From: Boesenbergia rotunda
Taxonomy: Eukaryota > Streptophyta > Magnoliopsida > Zingiberales > Zingiberaceae
Direction of reading: 5' to 3'
NCBI GenBank assembly: GCA_024364735.1
Contig: JAGFNQ010007665.1
Span: 62,001-126,000, forward strand
Length of the DNA: 64,000 nt
Shown here: positions 46,310 through 57,661 of the stretch, one piece after another
Position numbering within the stretch: the stretch's first letter is position 1
Layout: each line of letters starts with the position of its first letter
Notes under the pieces: generated by a model
Seen by the model: the letters and a program-made list of their open reading frames with translations, nothing else
What the model was told of the DNA's origin: nothing
The model's database searches: none
Position numbers and translations under genes: made by a program

Positions 46310-46830
46310 AAACCAAGACCCTCATGCTTAAGGGTTTCGGCCACCATGTTTTTAAGATCTAAAATTATGCTAAAAATCTTTATAATGTTATTTAATGTTC
46401 CCTTATGATGTTTAGAAGTTAAGTATAATTTTTGTGAATTTTTGGAGTACCCTAGGACACCCTAGGGTTTCGGCCAACATGAAAGAAACAAAAACTAAGA
46501 ACCCTGAGTTTAAGGGTTTCGGCCACCATGTTTTAAAGGTCTATAATTATGATAAAAATCATGATAATTTTATTTAATATTCCCTTATGATGTTTAGAAG
46601 TTAATTATAATTTTTGGGAATTTTTGGAGTACCTAGGACACCCTAGGGTTTCGGCCAACATGAAAGAAACAAAAACTAAGAACCCTGAGTTTAAGGGTTT
46701 CGGCCACCATGTTTTAAAGGTCTATAATTATGCTAAAAATCATGATAATGTTATTTAATGTTCCCTTATGATGTGTAGAGGTTAAGTATAATTTTTGGGA
46801 ATTTTTGGAGTACCCTAGAGGCCCCATATG
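46310..46830. repeat. 181-bp tandem repeat in LTR K
   Basis: Nearly three units, each with AGGGTTTCGGCCACCATGTT (46331, 46513, 46694), CCCTTATGATGT and AATTTTTGGAGTACC. Confidence 0.85.
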
Positions 46831-47040
46831 GTTCGGCCAACCCCAAGGACCCAAGGGTTAGGGTTGAGTCTTTAACTTCAAGCATATGTTTATGTGTTGC
46901 CATGATATAAGGATGATGGATGGTGATTATGTGAATTTTCACATGGCCTTGGGACTCCACAAGTTTCGGCCAAGAAGGGTTAATAGGGTAAAAGTTAAGA
47001 TTTATTTCAAGTAAGGGTCCCAATGGCCCTATGGTAAGAT

Positions 47041-47352
47041 GTGATTTGTGTTTTATGAATGATATGCCATGTTTATGAATGATATGCCATATTTATGCAT
47101 GATATGCCATGTTTATGAATGATATGCCATGTTATGAATGATATGCCATGTTTATGAAGGATATGCCATGTTTATGAATGATATGTCATGTTTATGCATG
47201 ATATGTCATGTTTATGAATGATATGTCATGTTATGAATGATATGCCATGTTTACGAATGATATGTCATGTTTATGAATGATATGCCATGTTTACGAATGA
47301 TAAGCCATGTTTATGAATGATATGTCATGTTTATGAATGATATGCCATGTTT
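47041..47352. repeat. About 21-bp tandem repeat in LTR K
   Basis: Roughly 15 units of TTTATGAATGATATGCCATG with single-base variants (GCATG, GTCATG, TACGAATG). Confidence 0.88.
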
Positions 47353-48199
47353 TAGGATAATATTAATGTATGTCATGCTCTATGAATGATGTGTACATAT
47401 GCCATGTCTAAGAATGAAAATGATGAATGACAAGTATGATGAATGAAAGATGATGCTTATGTCTTTAAGGCATAAATATGCTAAACGGCACGGTCGATGG
47501 TCGACGGTACGACGGTCGTGAGGACCGGTAAATGGGCCGGTAGACGGGCCGGGCCGTAACAAGTTATGCTATGATGAAGATGCCATGAATATTTTATGAA
47601 TGATGAAGCATGAAAAGTATTTTACTTTATGTATGGGCTTGTACCAGACCGAAGTATGGGTCCAAGGGATGGGCACCTTAAGAACGCCCCGGTTTTGGAC
47701 TACCGAAGCTGTCCACGGTTCTGGCACTACCGAAGCTGTGCAACAGGGATGGGCACCTTAAGAACGCCTCGGTTCGGGGACTACCGACTATGTTGTCCTT
47801 ACCCTAGTAGGTTGGGGCTCGCGACCTCGGACTTGCTAGGGATGCGCGCTATGATGTATGTATGTGGTACAAGCCGGGGACCCCAAATGATGTTATGATG
47901 ATTATGTTTAAGAAATGAAAAGTATGTTTTTAAAGATTAAGCATCCTTATGATATATATGCATTGCCCATGCATTCATTATGAAAAAGTATGTTTATGAA
48001 AAGTATGTTCATGAAAAGTATGATTTTAAACTAAGCATCCATATATGTATATGCATTCCACTCATGCCTCCATTCATGTTATGCATTATGCTATGATGAT
48101 AAGATTTTATGCTTACGCTTCATGTTAAGAAATATGCATGAGAACAAATGATCTATGCCATGATAATGTTAAGAAGATGCTCATATGTTATGATAGGAA

Positions 48200-48370
48200 G
48201 AATGTTCATTATGTTTATGTTTGTGCCAAGTATTATGCCATGCTTAGAATGTTACTATGTTTATGTTCATGCCAAGTATTATGCCATGCTTAGAATGCTA
48301 CTATGTTTATGTTCATGCCAAGTATTATGCCATGCTTAGAATGCTACTATGTTTATGTTCATGCCATGCT
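48200..48370. repeat. 46-bp tandem repeat in LTR K
   Basis: Three full units and a partial one of GCCAAGTATTATGCCATGCT plus TAGAATGCTACTATGTTTAT. Confidence 0.85.
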
Positions 48371-48887
48371 ATGTATACGATAAGTGATTTAAGATGTTAT
48401 GTCCTAAGTAGAGCACCAAGTATGTTAATGTTTTCATGTGCTCATTATGAGATGATGAATGATGAATGGTTTTGTGAGTAGGAAAGAGTCTTACTAAGTC
48501 TGTGTGCTTATAGTCTTATTTCCTTATACCGCAGATCATTCAAGGGGACAATGATGGAAGTAGCAGGATGGCAAGAACGCATGTGTGTAGTAGTGACTTG
48601 GCCCAGGAAACTCTATGTTTACTGTTTATGTTAGAACTTCACCTTGGTTACTTATATGTCTGAATAATGACCTATGGAACCTTATGATATGACGTTACGT
48701 ATGACATGATATGATATGATGCTTAGGTTCAAAGTTAATATGCTAAGGTTCATATGTCATTAAGTTAAGAATGGTAACAGGGCATGTATAAGTTAAAGTT
48801 ATTCCGCTGTCTTATGATGTCTACATGCCCTAAGCATGTTAACGTAACGCCGCTTATGAAAAAAAAAAAAGCGGGCGTTACAGTAAT

Positions 48888-49031
48888 ACATCATAACAAG
48901 CATTATGAACAAGAAGATGAACCCTAGCATCTCACTCCCATCTACAAAGGCACAAGCAAGGGAAGTTCTAGGTTCTTGTGAGATGCATATTAAGGCAAGT
49001 GAGTTGAATATCTTGAAATGATCATGGAGGA
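48888..49031 (-). other. Element J spacer between pol and the 3' ORF (second part)
   Basis: Short non-coding stretch between K and the end of pol. Nothing recognised. Confidence 0.55.
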
Positions 49032-51247
49032 TTACTCAATATGGCACATTCCTAATTCTCTTCGCAAATAGCTAAATTCAGATTCCGGAAGAGGTTTGGT
49101 GAAAAGATCCGCAAGATTTAATTTTGACTCAACATATTTAAGAACAATATCCCCATTAGCTACATGATCTCGAATAAAATGATGTTTAACCTCAATGTGC
49201 TTAGTTCGTGAATGATGAACCGGATTTTTTTTCAAGTTTATGGTACTCACATTGTCACAAAGAACTTGCACATTTTTGTAGATGAGTTTATAATCTTCCA
49301 AGGTATGAGTCATCCATAATAATTGTGACACACATTCACCCATAGCTATATATTCGGCTTCGGTTGTGGAGAGTGCTACACAATGTTGTTTTCTACTCGA
49401 CCAACTCACCAAGGAAGATCCCAAAAATTGGCATCCACCACTAGTACTTTTCTGATCCAATTTACATCCGGCATAATCCGAATCGGAATATCCTACAAGA
49501 TCAAACGTTTCGGTTCTAGGGTACCACAAACTCACCCATTGAGTCCCTTTTAGGTAGCGAAGGATTCTTTTGATTGCACATAGATGTGACTCCTTGGCAC
49601 AAGCTTGATACCTTGCACACATACCCACGGCAAACAATATGTCGGGTCTACTAGCCGTGAAATAGAGGAGACTACCTATGTCACTATGATACATTTTGGA
49701 GTCAACTTCTTTACCTTCAATATCATTGTCTAACTTGGTGTTAGTTGCCATAGGGGTAGATATTTCTTTGGTACTCTCCATTCCAAATTTCTTAATGATT
49801 TCTCCTACATATTTGGATTGATGAATATATATGCCATCTTTTGTTTATTTAATTTGTAAACCCAAGAAAAATGTTAATTCACCAACCAAACTCATTTCAA
49901 ATTCACTTTCCATGTGATTTATGAATTCATTTAGATAGTCTTTGTTTGTGGATCTACAAATAATGTCATCTACATAGACTTGGGCCACAAAGATATCTTC
50001 CCCACTAGTCTTTAAAAATAATGTAGGATCAATTGTTCCTCTATGAAAACCCTTTGACACTAAGAATGTAGACAATCTTTCATACCAAGCACGAGGTGCT
50101 TGTTTTAGTCCATACAATGCTTTCTTAAGCTTGTATACATGGTTTGGACATTCTAAATCTTCAAATACCGGAGGTTGCTCAACATATACTTCTTCTTTGA
50201 TAAAACCATTTAAAAATGTCGATTTTACATCCATTTGATACAACTTAAATCCTTTATGAGCGGCAAATGCCAACATCATCCTAATAGACTCTAACCGAGC
50301 TACCGGTGCATAAGTTTCATCATAGTCCAATCCTTCGACTTGATTAAAACCTCTAGCAACCAATCTAGCTTTATTTCTCACAACCATTCCTTTATCATCA
50401 AGTTTGTTCCTAAAAACCCATTTCGTATCAATGATTGATTTTCCTTTGGTTCTAGGAACTAACTCCCAAACTTGACTTCTCTCAAATTGAGACAACTCAT
50501 CTTGCATTGCCAAAATCCAATCGGGATCAAACAATGCATCACTTACGGCTTTGGGCTCAATTTGTGAAATTAGAGTCACTTGACTCCCTTCATTCCGAAA
50601 ATAAGATCGAGTCCGTACCCCATGGGTAATGTCACCCACTACTTGCTCCAAGGGATGGTTTGTACTTGTCCTTGTGTGTCTTGGTTCTTGAGTTGTAGTG
50701 ATTACATTCTCAAGTGGTAATTCAATCACACCTTCCGTTTCACTCTCTTCTTTCTCAAGATTATTTTCCTCCTCTAATGTCAATTTCTCTAATTCAAATT
50801 GTACTTCCTCCTCTATGGCTTTATTTGAACTCGAGCTTGGATTTTCTTCAAAAACCACATTTAGAGACTCTTCAACTATTTTGGATCTCTTATTATAAAC
50901 TCTATAGGCTTTACTATGAGCGGAATACCCTACAAGAATACCTTCATCCGCCTTGGCAGAAAATGTTCCTAAGTGATCCTTGGTGTTTAAAATATATACT
51001 TTACATCCAAACACCCTAAGATGTTTTATTGTAGGAGGTTTACCAAACCATAATTCATGAGGTGTTTTGTTCAAGAACCTATGTATTAAAGTCCTATTTT
51101 GCACATAACATGCCGTATTAATTGCTTCGGCCCATAGATAACTATGAAGTGAGTATTCATTTAACATACTCCTAGCGGCCTCTTGTAAAACTCTATTCTT
51201 TCTCTCAACCACCTCATTTTGTTGTGGTGTCCTAGGGGTAGAGAATT
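49032..51247 (-). pseudogene. Element J pol: integrase C-terminus, reverse transcriptase, RNase H
   Basis: One frame apart from a single TAA at 49845, probably from CAA (Gln) since both sides are in the same frame. Order: integrase C-terminal region (TPRTPQQNEVVERKNR, HELWFGKPP, FGCKVYILNTKD, DEGILVGYS), acidic hinge, VRTRSYFRNEG, then reverse transcriptase (KWVFRNKL, LVARGFNQVEG, QMDVKSTFLNG, ALYGLKQAPRAWYERL, catalytic YVDD at about 49974). RNase H follows (SDSDYAGCKLDQKSTSGG, LVSWSSRKQ, STTEAEYIA). It ends in LADLFTKPLPESEF and the stop at 49032. Element F cuts the integrase core at 51247, so the N-terminal part is outside. YVDDIICRS in place of the usual YVDDIIFGS is a small oddity near the active site. 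Confidence 0.92.
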
Positions 51248-54236
51248 TGTTAAATCCGACATTTTTTTATGCTACTCCAGAAAATTTTTCAGAAAACCCC
51301 CTAGGGTGTACGGGCTCTTAGACAGAATTTTAAGGAGTTAAAATGGAATAAAACTAAACCTTAAAGGGATTGTTTGCGAAAATGTTCAAATATAGGGGTG
51401 TTCTTGCGATTAGGCTGAAAATGGCTGGACTAAAGTGCAAAAGGCCCATATAAAAACCGATTAGGGCTCGGTTTGCGCCGCAGCCTCTTCTTCACTTCTC
51501 TCGATCGAGAGCCGACGCCATTTCTTTCCACTGCCAGCCTTCTCCGCGAACCCTAGCCGCATCAGCCGCTCGACGCCGACCTCCCCTCTCCTTCACGCGA
51601 TGCCGGCTACTAGGGTTGCTTTCTTGTTGATTGATCGGAGCTACAAAGGGGCCGACGCTTGATTGGGGAAGGTTGAGCAAAGTCGTTGGAGACCGGTAGC
51701 ATCGCTGGATCTGAGCAGCCTTGACCTCAAGGCGTGTGATCAAGGTAAGGCTTAGCTTCAATAGCAACTTAGGAGGAGATGTGATGAGCATCTTGACCTA
51801 AGCAGGGTAAGGGAATCCAATCGTGGTTTTTGCCATTAGCTTTTCTTGTTGTTGATGAACTGAGATTCGAGTTCTGATTGGTTTTGTGCTTCTATCGATG
51901 CTTAGCTTTGGATTCTCAGCCTTGACAATGAGCTAACTGGAGTTGGGGTTGTCGTTCTGTTTCTGAACAAACTGGGCGATTGGATTGCGTGGAGAAGTTT
52001 ATCCTGAGGAATTGGGTGGCTGCTGAGTTGATGATTTGAAATTGGAAATCGTTATAAGAGGTAATCTCATTTGGGTTTGTTTAGTCTTGCCTTAGTTGTT
52101 GCCATGTGAGATCCTGCCGTGATTTTCTGTCAAATCCGTGGAATGAATCCCAGGTTCATGAGGGGCTGCCAGGAAGAAGAGATTCACTGGTTCAGTAGCT
52201 AACTTCGCCAGCTCAGGTAAGGAGATAGGTTGAGTTCTGAGTTTGGATTTTTCTTAAGGTTTATTGGATTTAATCCATTGGGTAACTCAGATTATGATTT
52301 TGTTTGGAAATCTAGGTATTAATGGTAGTTGGGATGCGATCTGTTAGAGCATTTAATTTGTAACCTGTTATATAATCCGGATAGGTGGTGGGATGATTAG
52401 AATGAGGTTAGGTTTAAATTGGAGATTTAAACCTAATAAACTAAAGTAGAATTTGAATTGAATGTAAAGTGAACCCAATCTTAATTACAGGGGGTAATTA
52501 GGAACCTTCTATTTAATTAAAGGAAATTAAATAGAAAGAAGTGGATTAGGTGAACCCTAAAACGGATTAGGGATTAATTAGCTAGTTATTATTTGTGTAA
52601 TAGCTAATTAATTACATCCTTGATACAGGAGTTTGATCGGATTTATTGTGACTTATTTTGACGGGTGGTTCTGTCTCGATTGATACGGACTTCACTCTTG
52701 GAGGCGGGTACCCTTTGACTTATCTTTTAGATATTGTCATATTGCTATGCATGGTTGGTTATAGATAGCAGTAAGATTATACGCTAGCCTTGTTTATTAT
52801 GCATGTTCTGGATACTTGTTAGTTATCCCTGAGTTATTATGCATGTCCTGGATACTTGTTAATTATCCCTGAGTTATTATGCATGTTCTGGATACTTGTT
52901 AGTTATCCCTGAGTCATTATGCATGTCCTGGATACTTGTTAGTTATCCCTGAGTTATTATGCATGTTCTGGATACATGTTAGTTATCCCTGAGTTATTAT
53001 GCCTGTTCTGGATACATGTTAGTTATCCCTGAGTAATTATGCCTGTTCTGGATACTTGTTAGTTATCCCTGAGTTATTATGACTGTCCTGGATACTTGTT
53101 AGTTCCCTGAGTTATTATGTATGTGTATCTATCATACACCATCCTTGCATTGTTGCATGCCGGTGATCAGCGACTCCCTTGTGGTTGAGCCTAATCGTCT
53201 ACCGGTACATGACATGCACACACGGTCACTCATGGGTTAGTGGATACCGTAGATGTGTGCATTTGCTCTGTATTGCTCCGTTCGGCCACTATGAGGAGGG
53301 TGAGCGCGGGCGTGGTAGCAAGCAGGGGTCCCTTCTCGTACTGAGCCACGAGGAGATGAGAGCGGAGCTCCCCCATTGCTTGGGGTAGAGGGGTGGTCCC
53401 TCGCCAGCATCCTGTCCACCCGGTCACTCAGGAGCAGTGATGGCAGGGTGTACAGTTGTCAGAGCCCTACCCGTTCAAACGTCCCTATGACAGGTGTACG
53501 ATGATCTGTCTGGTGTCAGGGGTGACACATGTCATTGCACCATGTGCATACTTTGCATCATGCATTGTTTGCTGCACTTATTTGCTGCACTTGTTTGACA
53601 TCGCATATACTGGAGACTTGTTATTTGAGATTATATGTCTAATGATATTCCCTTGGTACTAATTATCCTCTTTTCAGGTTAGCTGGATTCTGGTATGTAT
53701 CTACCTCAGTATTTCCAGTACTAGTTTTTCCATATTGTTGATATGAGACTGTACTAACGTAGATGCTTATTGTTATTATAACATACTATGCATATCTGCT
53801 GGGTATTCGCTGAGTTATGGACTCACCCCGTTGCCATATATTTTTATTTCAGGTTGAGATATTTGGAGTCGCCAGAAGAGCCCAGCAGCCAGTCCCTACC
53901 CATCGCGACGGCATAGTTTCGTTTTGTACTTAGTAGTGTCTATCGGTATATTTCCTTATTGGACTTGTATATGTCTTGGGAGTGTTGTCGTGTGCCCTAA
54001 GGGGTTTTTGTATTGGTTATTTCGTCGTAAGTCGGACCGGTCCGCAGTCAGGTATGATTTACTTAGTTGTCTTGTGTCTGTATATTGTGTTTATTTACTT
54101 TGGAGGCCTGAGGCCAAATATAAACTGCGTGGTATTGTTATAGTTGTTGTGTGTATGTGTAAATTGTCCGCCGGACAGGGGAGGTGCTGTCCGATTTTAT
54201 ATTGGATCAGCGGCTCCTGGGTCTCGGGGCGTGACA
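51248..54236 (+). repeat. 5' LTR of element F
   Basis: It starts TGTTAAATCCGACA and ends TCTCGGGGCGTGACA, 2989 bases. A CATATAAAAACC box at 51448-51459 probably starts transcription. A 40-bp tandem array lies at 52790-53115. Same family as solo LTR E. Open frames inside it, up to 192 codons, are not supported by any motif. Confidence 0.92.
52790..53115. repeat. 40-bp tandem repeat in F 5' LTR
   Basis: About eight units of TTATTATGCATGTTCTGGAT and ACTTGTTAGTTATCCCTGAG. Confidence 0.88.
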
Positions 54237-55276
54237 ATTTATTTTGGTATCAGAGCCAAGTTGCGAGATACCTCAGGTATTTGCGGATTTTTCGGTGTTT
54301 CTCTGATACCAATTTATTTTGGTATCAGAGCACAGGTTTTCGGATACCTTCGGACTTGTGGATTACAGTGTCTAATGGTTTTACGAGTCTTTTCGGATTT
54401 GTTTGGAGTAGTTTTTCGATGTGGTTGTCTGGGACTTGGCGAGGGGACTTCTTCAGGCGACAGGTATTTCTCCTGATCTTTTGGATCCCTTATCCTATTT
54501 AGGTATTGGTTAGAAATTCTCATATGTTATTGGATCATGTTACTATACCTGTATATTTAGGTATGATTTAGAAATTCTCACATGTTATTGGATCATGTTA
54601 CTATCCTTGTATTTAGGTATGGTTATTGGATCATGTTATTATTCTTGTACCCGTCTGGTAACTTGGTTAGATCTGATGACTTAAAGTCAATTAGTTTATA
54701 ATAATCATGGTCAGGATCGACTATGGAGGAGATTAGTTGGCTTGTTGCGGAATTGTCTAAATGCAGAGAATGTTGATTCTTGTGTGATACCGACATACGG
54801 GTTGGAAGACGAGTGTTGAACCTGCCATTAAGATATTGGAGGTTAAGGCTTTTGTTTGATTTTTCTGGACCTTACTATTCATAGTACTGGTACTAGCTAC
54901 TATTAGCTGCGTGAGGACTAGGTTGCCTATCGTAATTGGCTCGATCAATACTGGATCAATTCACTTTAGCTTCTGGAGCTGTAAGTTTTTCTTATGTTGC
55001 GTATATCTGGACAGATAAGCTAGATGTCATGTTTTGAGTACATGATCTGCATTGATGCAATAGGGTAGCAGTAGCTACATATTATTATGATTAGTAGAGG
55101 ATTGATACAATCTGTTCCTTGGGGACTTTGACCATGGATCACTTGCACTTGATAGTTGACCTAGAAAGTACATGCTTATGGGTGATTTAATCTAATACGG
55201 AAAAATATGGAGCTAGTTGCTTGACATTTGTGAGGGACTACTTTTACTTGGTCTGAATAACCAAGCGGGTATATAC
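54237..55276 (+). other. Element F interior, left part, with primer site and a primer-site repeat
   Basis: TTGGTATCAGAGCC at 54244-54257 is the tRNA-Met type primer site. A second TGGTATCAGAGC at 54320-54331 is the right arm of a perfect 12-bp inverted repeat (CTCTGATACCAA 54301-54312, TTGGTATCAGAG 54319-54330). The rest has no recognisable coding sequence. It ends at the left boundary of G. Confidence 0.7.
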
Positions 55277-57626
55277 TGTAGCGACCCGCCTTCTTACTGT
55301 CTTTAGACGGATCGTTACATTTCTCTACTTCTCAACTTTTATACATGACTAAAGAAAATTGCGGAAATCTTGTTTTTTCTTTTTTTCTTTAAAATTCTGC
55401 TAACAATTATATTCTAACTTAAGCAATCATGTATAATAATACCATGCCATACTTTCTTCTCAAATCCCATAGCTAATACCTGTTGAAAACAGCCTTACCC
55501 TTCTTAAACTGCCTGTACCAGTCGACTGGTGACGTGGCAGTCGACTGGTACGCCTGTAATCAGTTTTACAGGTTTCGGCCCTTACTTTCCAAGTCCACCA
55601 TTCCTTCAATTTCGAGCCATATCAAACTACGACATCATTTCTATACTCTATATCAGTTTCCTAAACAATTTAGCCAATCAAACGAATCCATAAACTTGAA
55701 TTTAGGACTTTTATGGAAGAAAATAAACTAAACAAGTTTATATAAACGTTAACAATAGAGTTTGTACCAATCTTGACTTCTATGAATATATAACACCAAA
55801 TACATGTTCTACGACCTTGCTAAAGCATTATGAAATGTGATTGCAACTTTTCTAAACATTTTTAAGCAATAAAACTCGATTCAAAAGGAAAATTGATACT
55901 ATCTTGGCACAAACACCTTTTTCTCTAACAAAGTATCAATATTTCTAACTACTCACACTTTTACTCATCCAATGCAATCATGGGGATATATGTGCTAAAG
56001 GAAATGACATGGAATCTTTACTCTAAGAAATTTAGCATATAAAACTATCCAAAACTCAAATACTCCATAATCTCCATAAAGCAAGAACTTGAAATTTGAA
56101 TAAACTTAAACATTGCAATTCAAATAACTAAAATGTTTCGTCTCAAGGATCTCTCCATAATCAGCCACCACACACACTCTACTCAGCACCGCCTCGTCGC
56201 CTTCCTTCAGAATTGCTTGCCTTTACCTTTATCTGCAATAAGAGGAAATGCATCTATAAGCAAAAGCTTAGTAAGTACTATCTAGCTCACAAAATCTCGA
56301 ATGTGCAAACAGGCTTCTAGAACAATATGAAAATCATATGAGATACTAATATGCTTGAAAGGAAACTAAGAACATGTATAGCTCAAAACATGCATACTCA
56401 AGCAATAATAAATCTCAATTTACTTTTCTTAGCTCAACTTGAACTTTAGCTATTCTTTAACTTTTGAAAACTTTCTTAAACTTTAGAAAACTTTGCTAAA
56501 GCATATACTTGAAAATAATAATCACTTGGATCCACTGAAGACGTAAGTACCATCTGATATGCGCGTTCCCTAAAAGGTTGGGGTAGCGAGCCACCAATCC
56601 TAATAGAGCAGACCTTGGTCTACCAGGGCCAAGACCTTGGAATTGGACACCTGGATTTCTTTAACGACGCCCTTGGACGCCGGGTACTGGCCTTAGAAAA
56701 TAAAATAGCTTTTCTTACTTTTCTTTCTTATCTGTAAATGCCTTGGCATTTTCTGGAGCACCTTGCGTGCTAAAATCCCTAAGTCTTGACTTTTGGGGAT
56801 TTCTTAAGGCCTTGGCCTTTTCTTTTCTTATCTTTATCTTCTCTTTTCTTTTCTCATAGCTTTCTTAGACCCTAAACTCATATAGGGTACATGAATAAAC
56901 TTATACATAAGCATACAACAATTAATGAACTAAGATAACATGCAAAAACTTAAACAAAAAGGAAATAGCTCTTTTTAAAACTTTTAAAGGAAATTCTCGC
57001 GGCAAAACCGCCTCTTACTGCAGGTGAGCAGTACTTACATTGATATCTTGGACTTACAACCAAGATTGACGTCTAGGACTCGGAAGAAACTTGAGATCTC
57101 GGAGAATTCTTCGCACCTACGCGTTCCTCTCGTCGCGGGGATCCCGAATATAGGATTATCTCTCGGAGAAAAACTTTGGCCGGCCCTCTAGGACTTGATG
57201 TGGCGTGCGCACAAGAGAGGAGAGGGAGAGGGGTCGGCGCAACCTTGGGAGAGGGAGAGGGTTTGAGAGAAAATAAAACTTCTCTCTTTAATTATCTATT
57301 TATACTTAAGGGTCGGATCAACCTAACTATACCGTAAATACCCTTCTCTCCGTCCCTTGTTGTGCTTGATACCCCTAGCCCGGCTGGCCGCGCGCTCCCT
57401 TGGTCTCGTGGTGGTCGCGGGTTCGAGCCACCCGCTGCACTTAATTGGTTTTTCCATTTTTGGCTTTTTCCTTTTTCTTTTTCTTTTTCCAAAAATACCA
57501 AACGGACTCGGAAAATTCCATAAAAATACTCTAAAAATTCCTAAAAATATCTAGAATATTTCTAAACCATTTCTAAATAATTCCAAGGACTTTAAGAACT
57601 AAAAATGGAAATTTTGGGGCGTTACA
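55277..57626 (-). repeat. 3' LTR of element G
   Basis: It starts TGTAGCGACCCGCC and ends TTTGGGGCGTTACA, 2350 bases. On the minus strand TATAAATAG lies at about 57305-57297, followed by an AG-rich leader. A pair of GTCGAC palindromes is at 55517-55550. A tRNA-like module lies at 57371-57440. Confidence 0.85.
57371..57440 (+). other. tRNA-like module in LTR G
   Basis: TAGCCCGGCTGGCCGCGCGC resembles an A box and D arm. GCGGGTTCGAGCCACCCGC resembles a T arm with a B box. It is antisense to element G and about 70-100 bases upstream of its TATA box, the same arrangement as in LTR K. Confidence 0.5.
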
Positions 57627-57641
57627 ATCCCCCATACCTTA
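57627..57641 (-). promoter_or_regulatory. Polypurine tract of element G
   Basis: ATCCCCCATACCTTA on plus, a purine-rich run on minus, directly against the 3' LTR. Confidence 0.75.
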
Positions 57642-57661
57642 TAAAAAGTTCGTCCTCGAAC

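Larger units (their letters stand above)
45323..48882 (+). mobile_element. K: 3.6 kb solo LTR, Ty3/gypsy chromovirus type
   Basis: It starts TGTAACGACCCGG and ends GGGCGTTACA. Perfect duplication GTAAT at 45318-45322 and 48883-48887. No interior domain. The termini match the style of the G LTR (TGTAGCGACCC...GGGCGTTACA). A CTATAAAGAGGG box at 45971-45982 gives the plus orientation. It contains three tandem arrays (46310-46830, 47041-47352, 48200-48370) and an antisense tRNA-like module at 45812-45875. The short frames inside are repeat-driven. Confidence 0.88.
38819..51247 (-). mobile_element. Element J: SIRE-like Ty1/copia element with a 3' extra ORF (3' two thirds)
   Basis: The 3' LTR is 38819-40097. 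A polypurine tract follows, then an extra ORF (40462-44420) split by H2, a spacer split by K, and pol from RNase H back into integrase (49032-51247). At 51248 element F interrupts the integrase, so gag, protease and the 5' LTR are outside the window. An ORF between pol and the 3' LTR is typical of the SIRE/Maximus branch of copia. Confidence 0.88.

Noticed and set aside
47041..47352. CRISPR-like regular repeat array
   Set aside because: Units are contiguous without unique spacers, and the DNA is plant nuclear LTR sequence.
51492..51791. 99-codon minus-strand frame repeated at 63399-63698
   Set aside because: Its repetition is due only to the two F LTRs. It lies antisense to the LTR leader and has no recognisable domain.
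53924..54502. 192-codon plus-strand frame across the end of the F LTR and primer site
   Set aside because: It runs through the LTR boundary and primer site, and has no homology I recognise.
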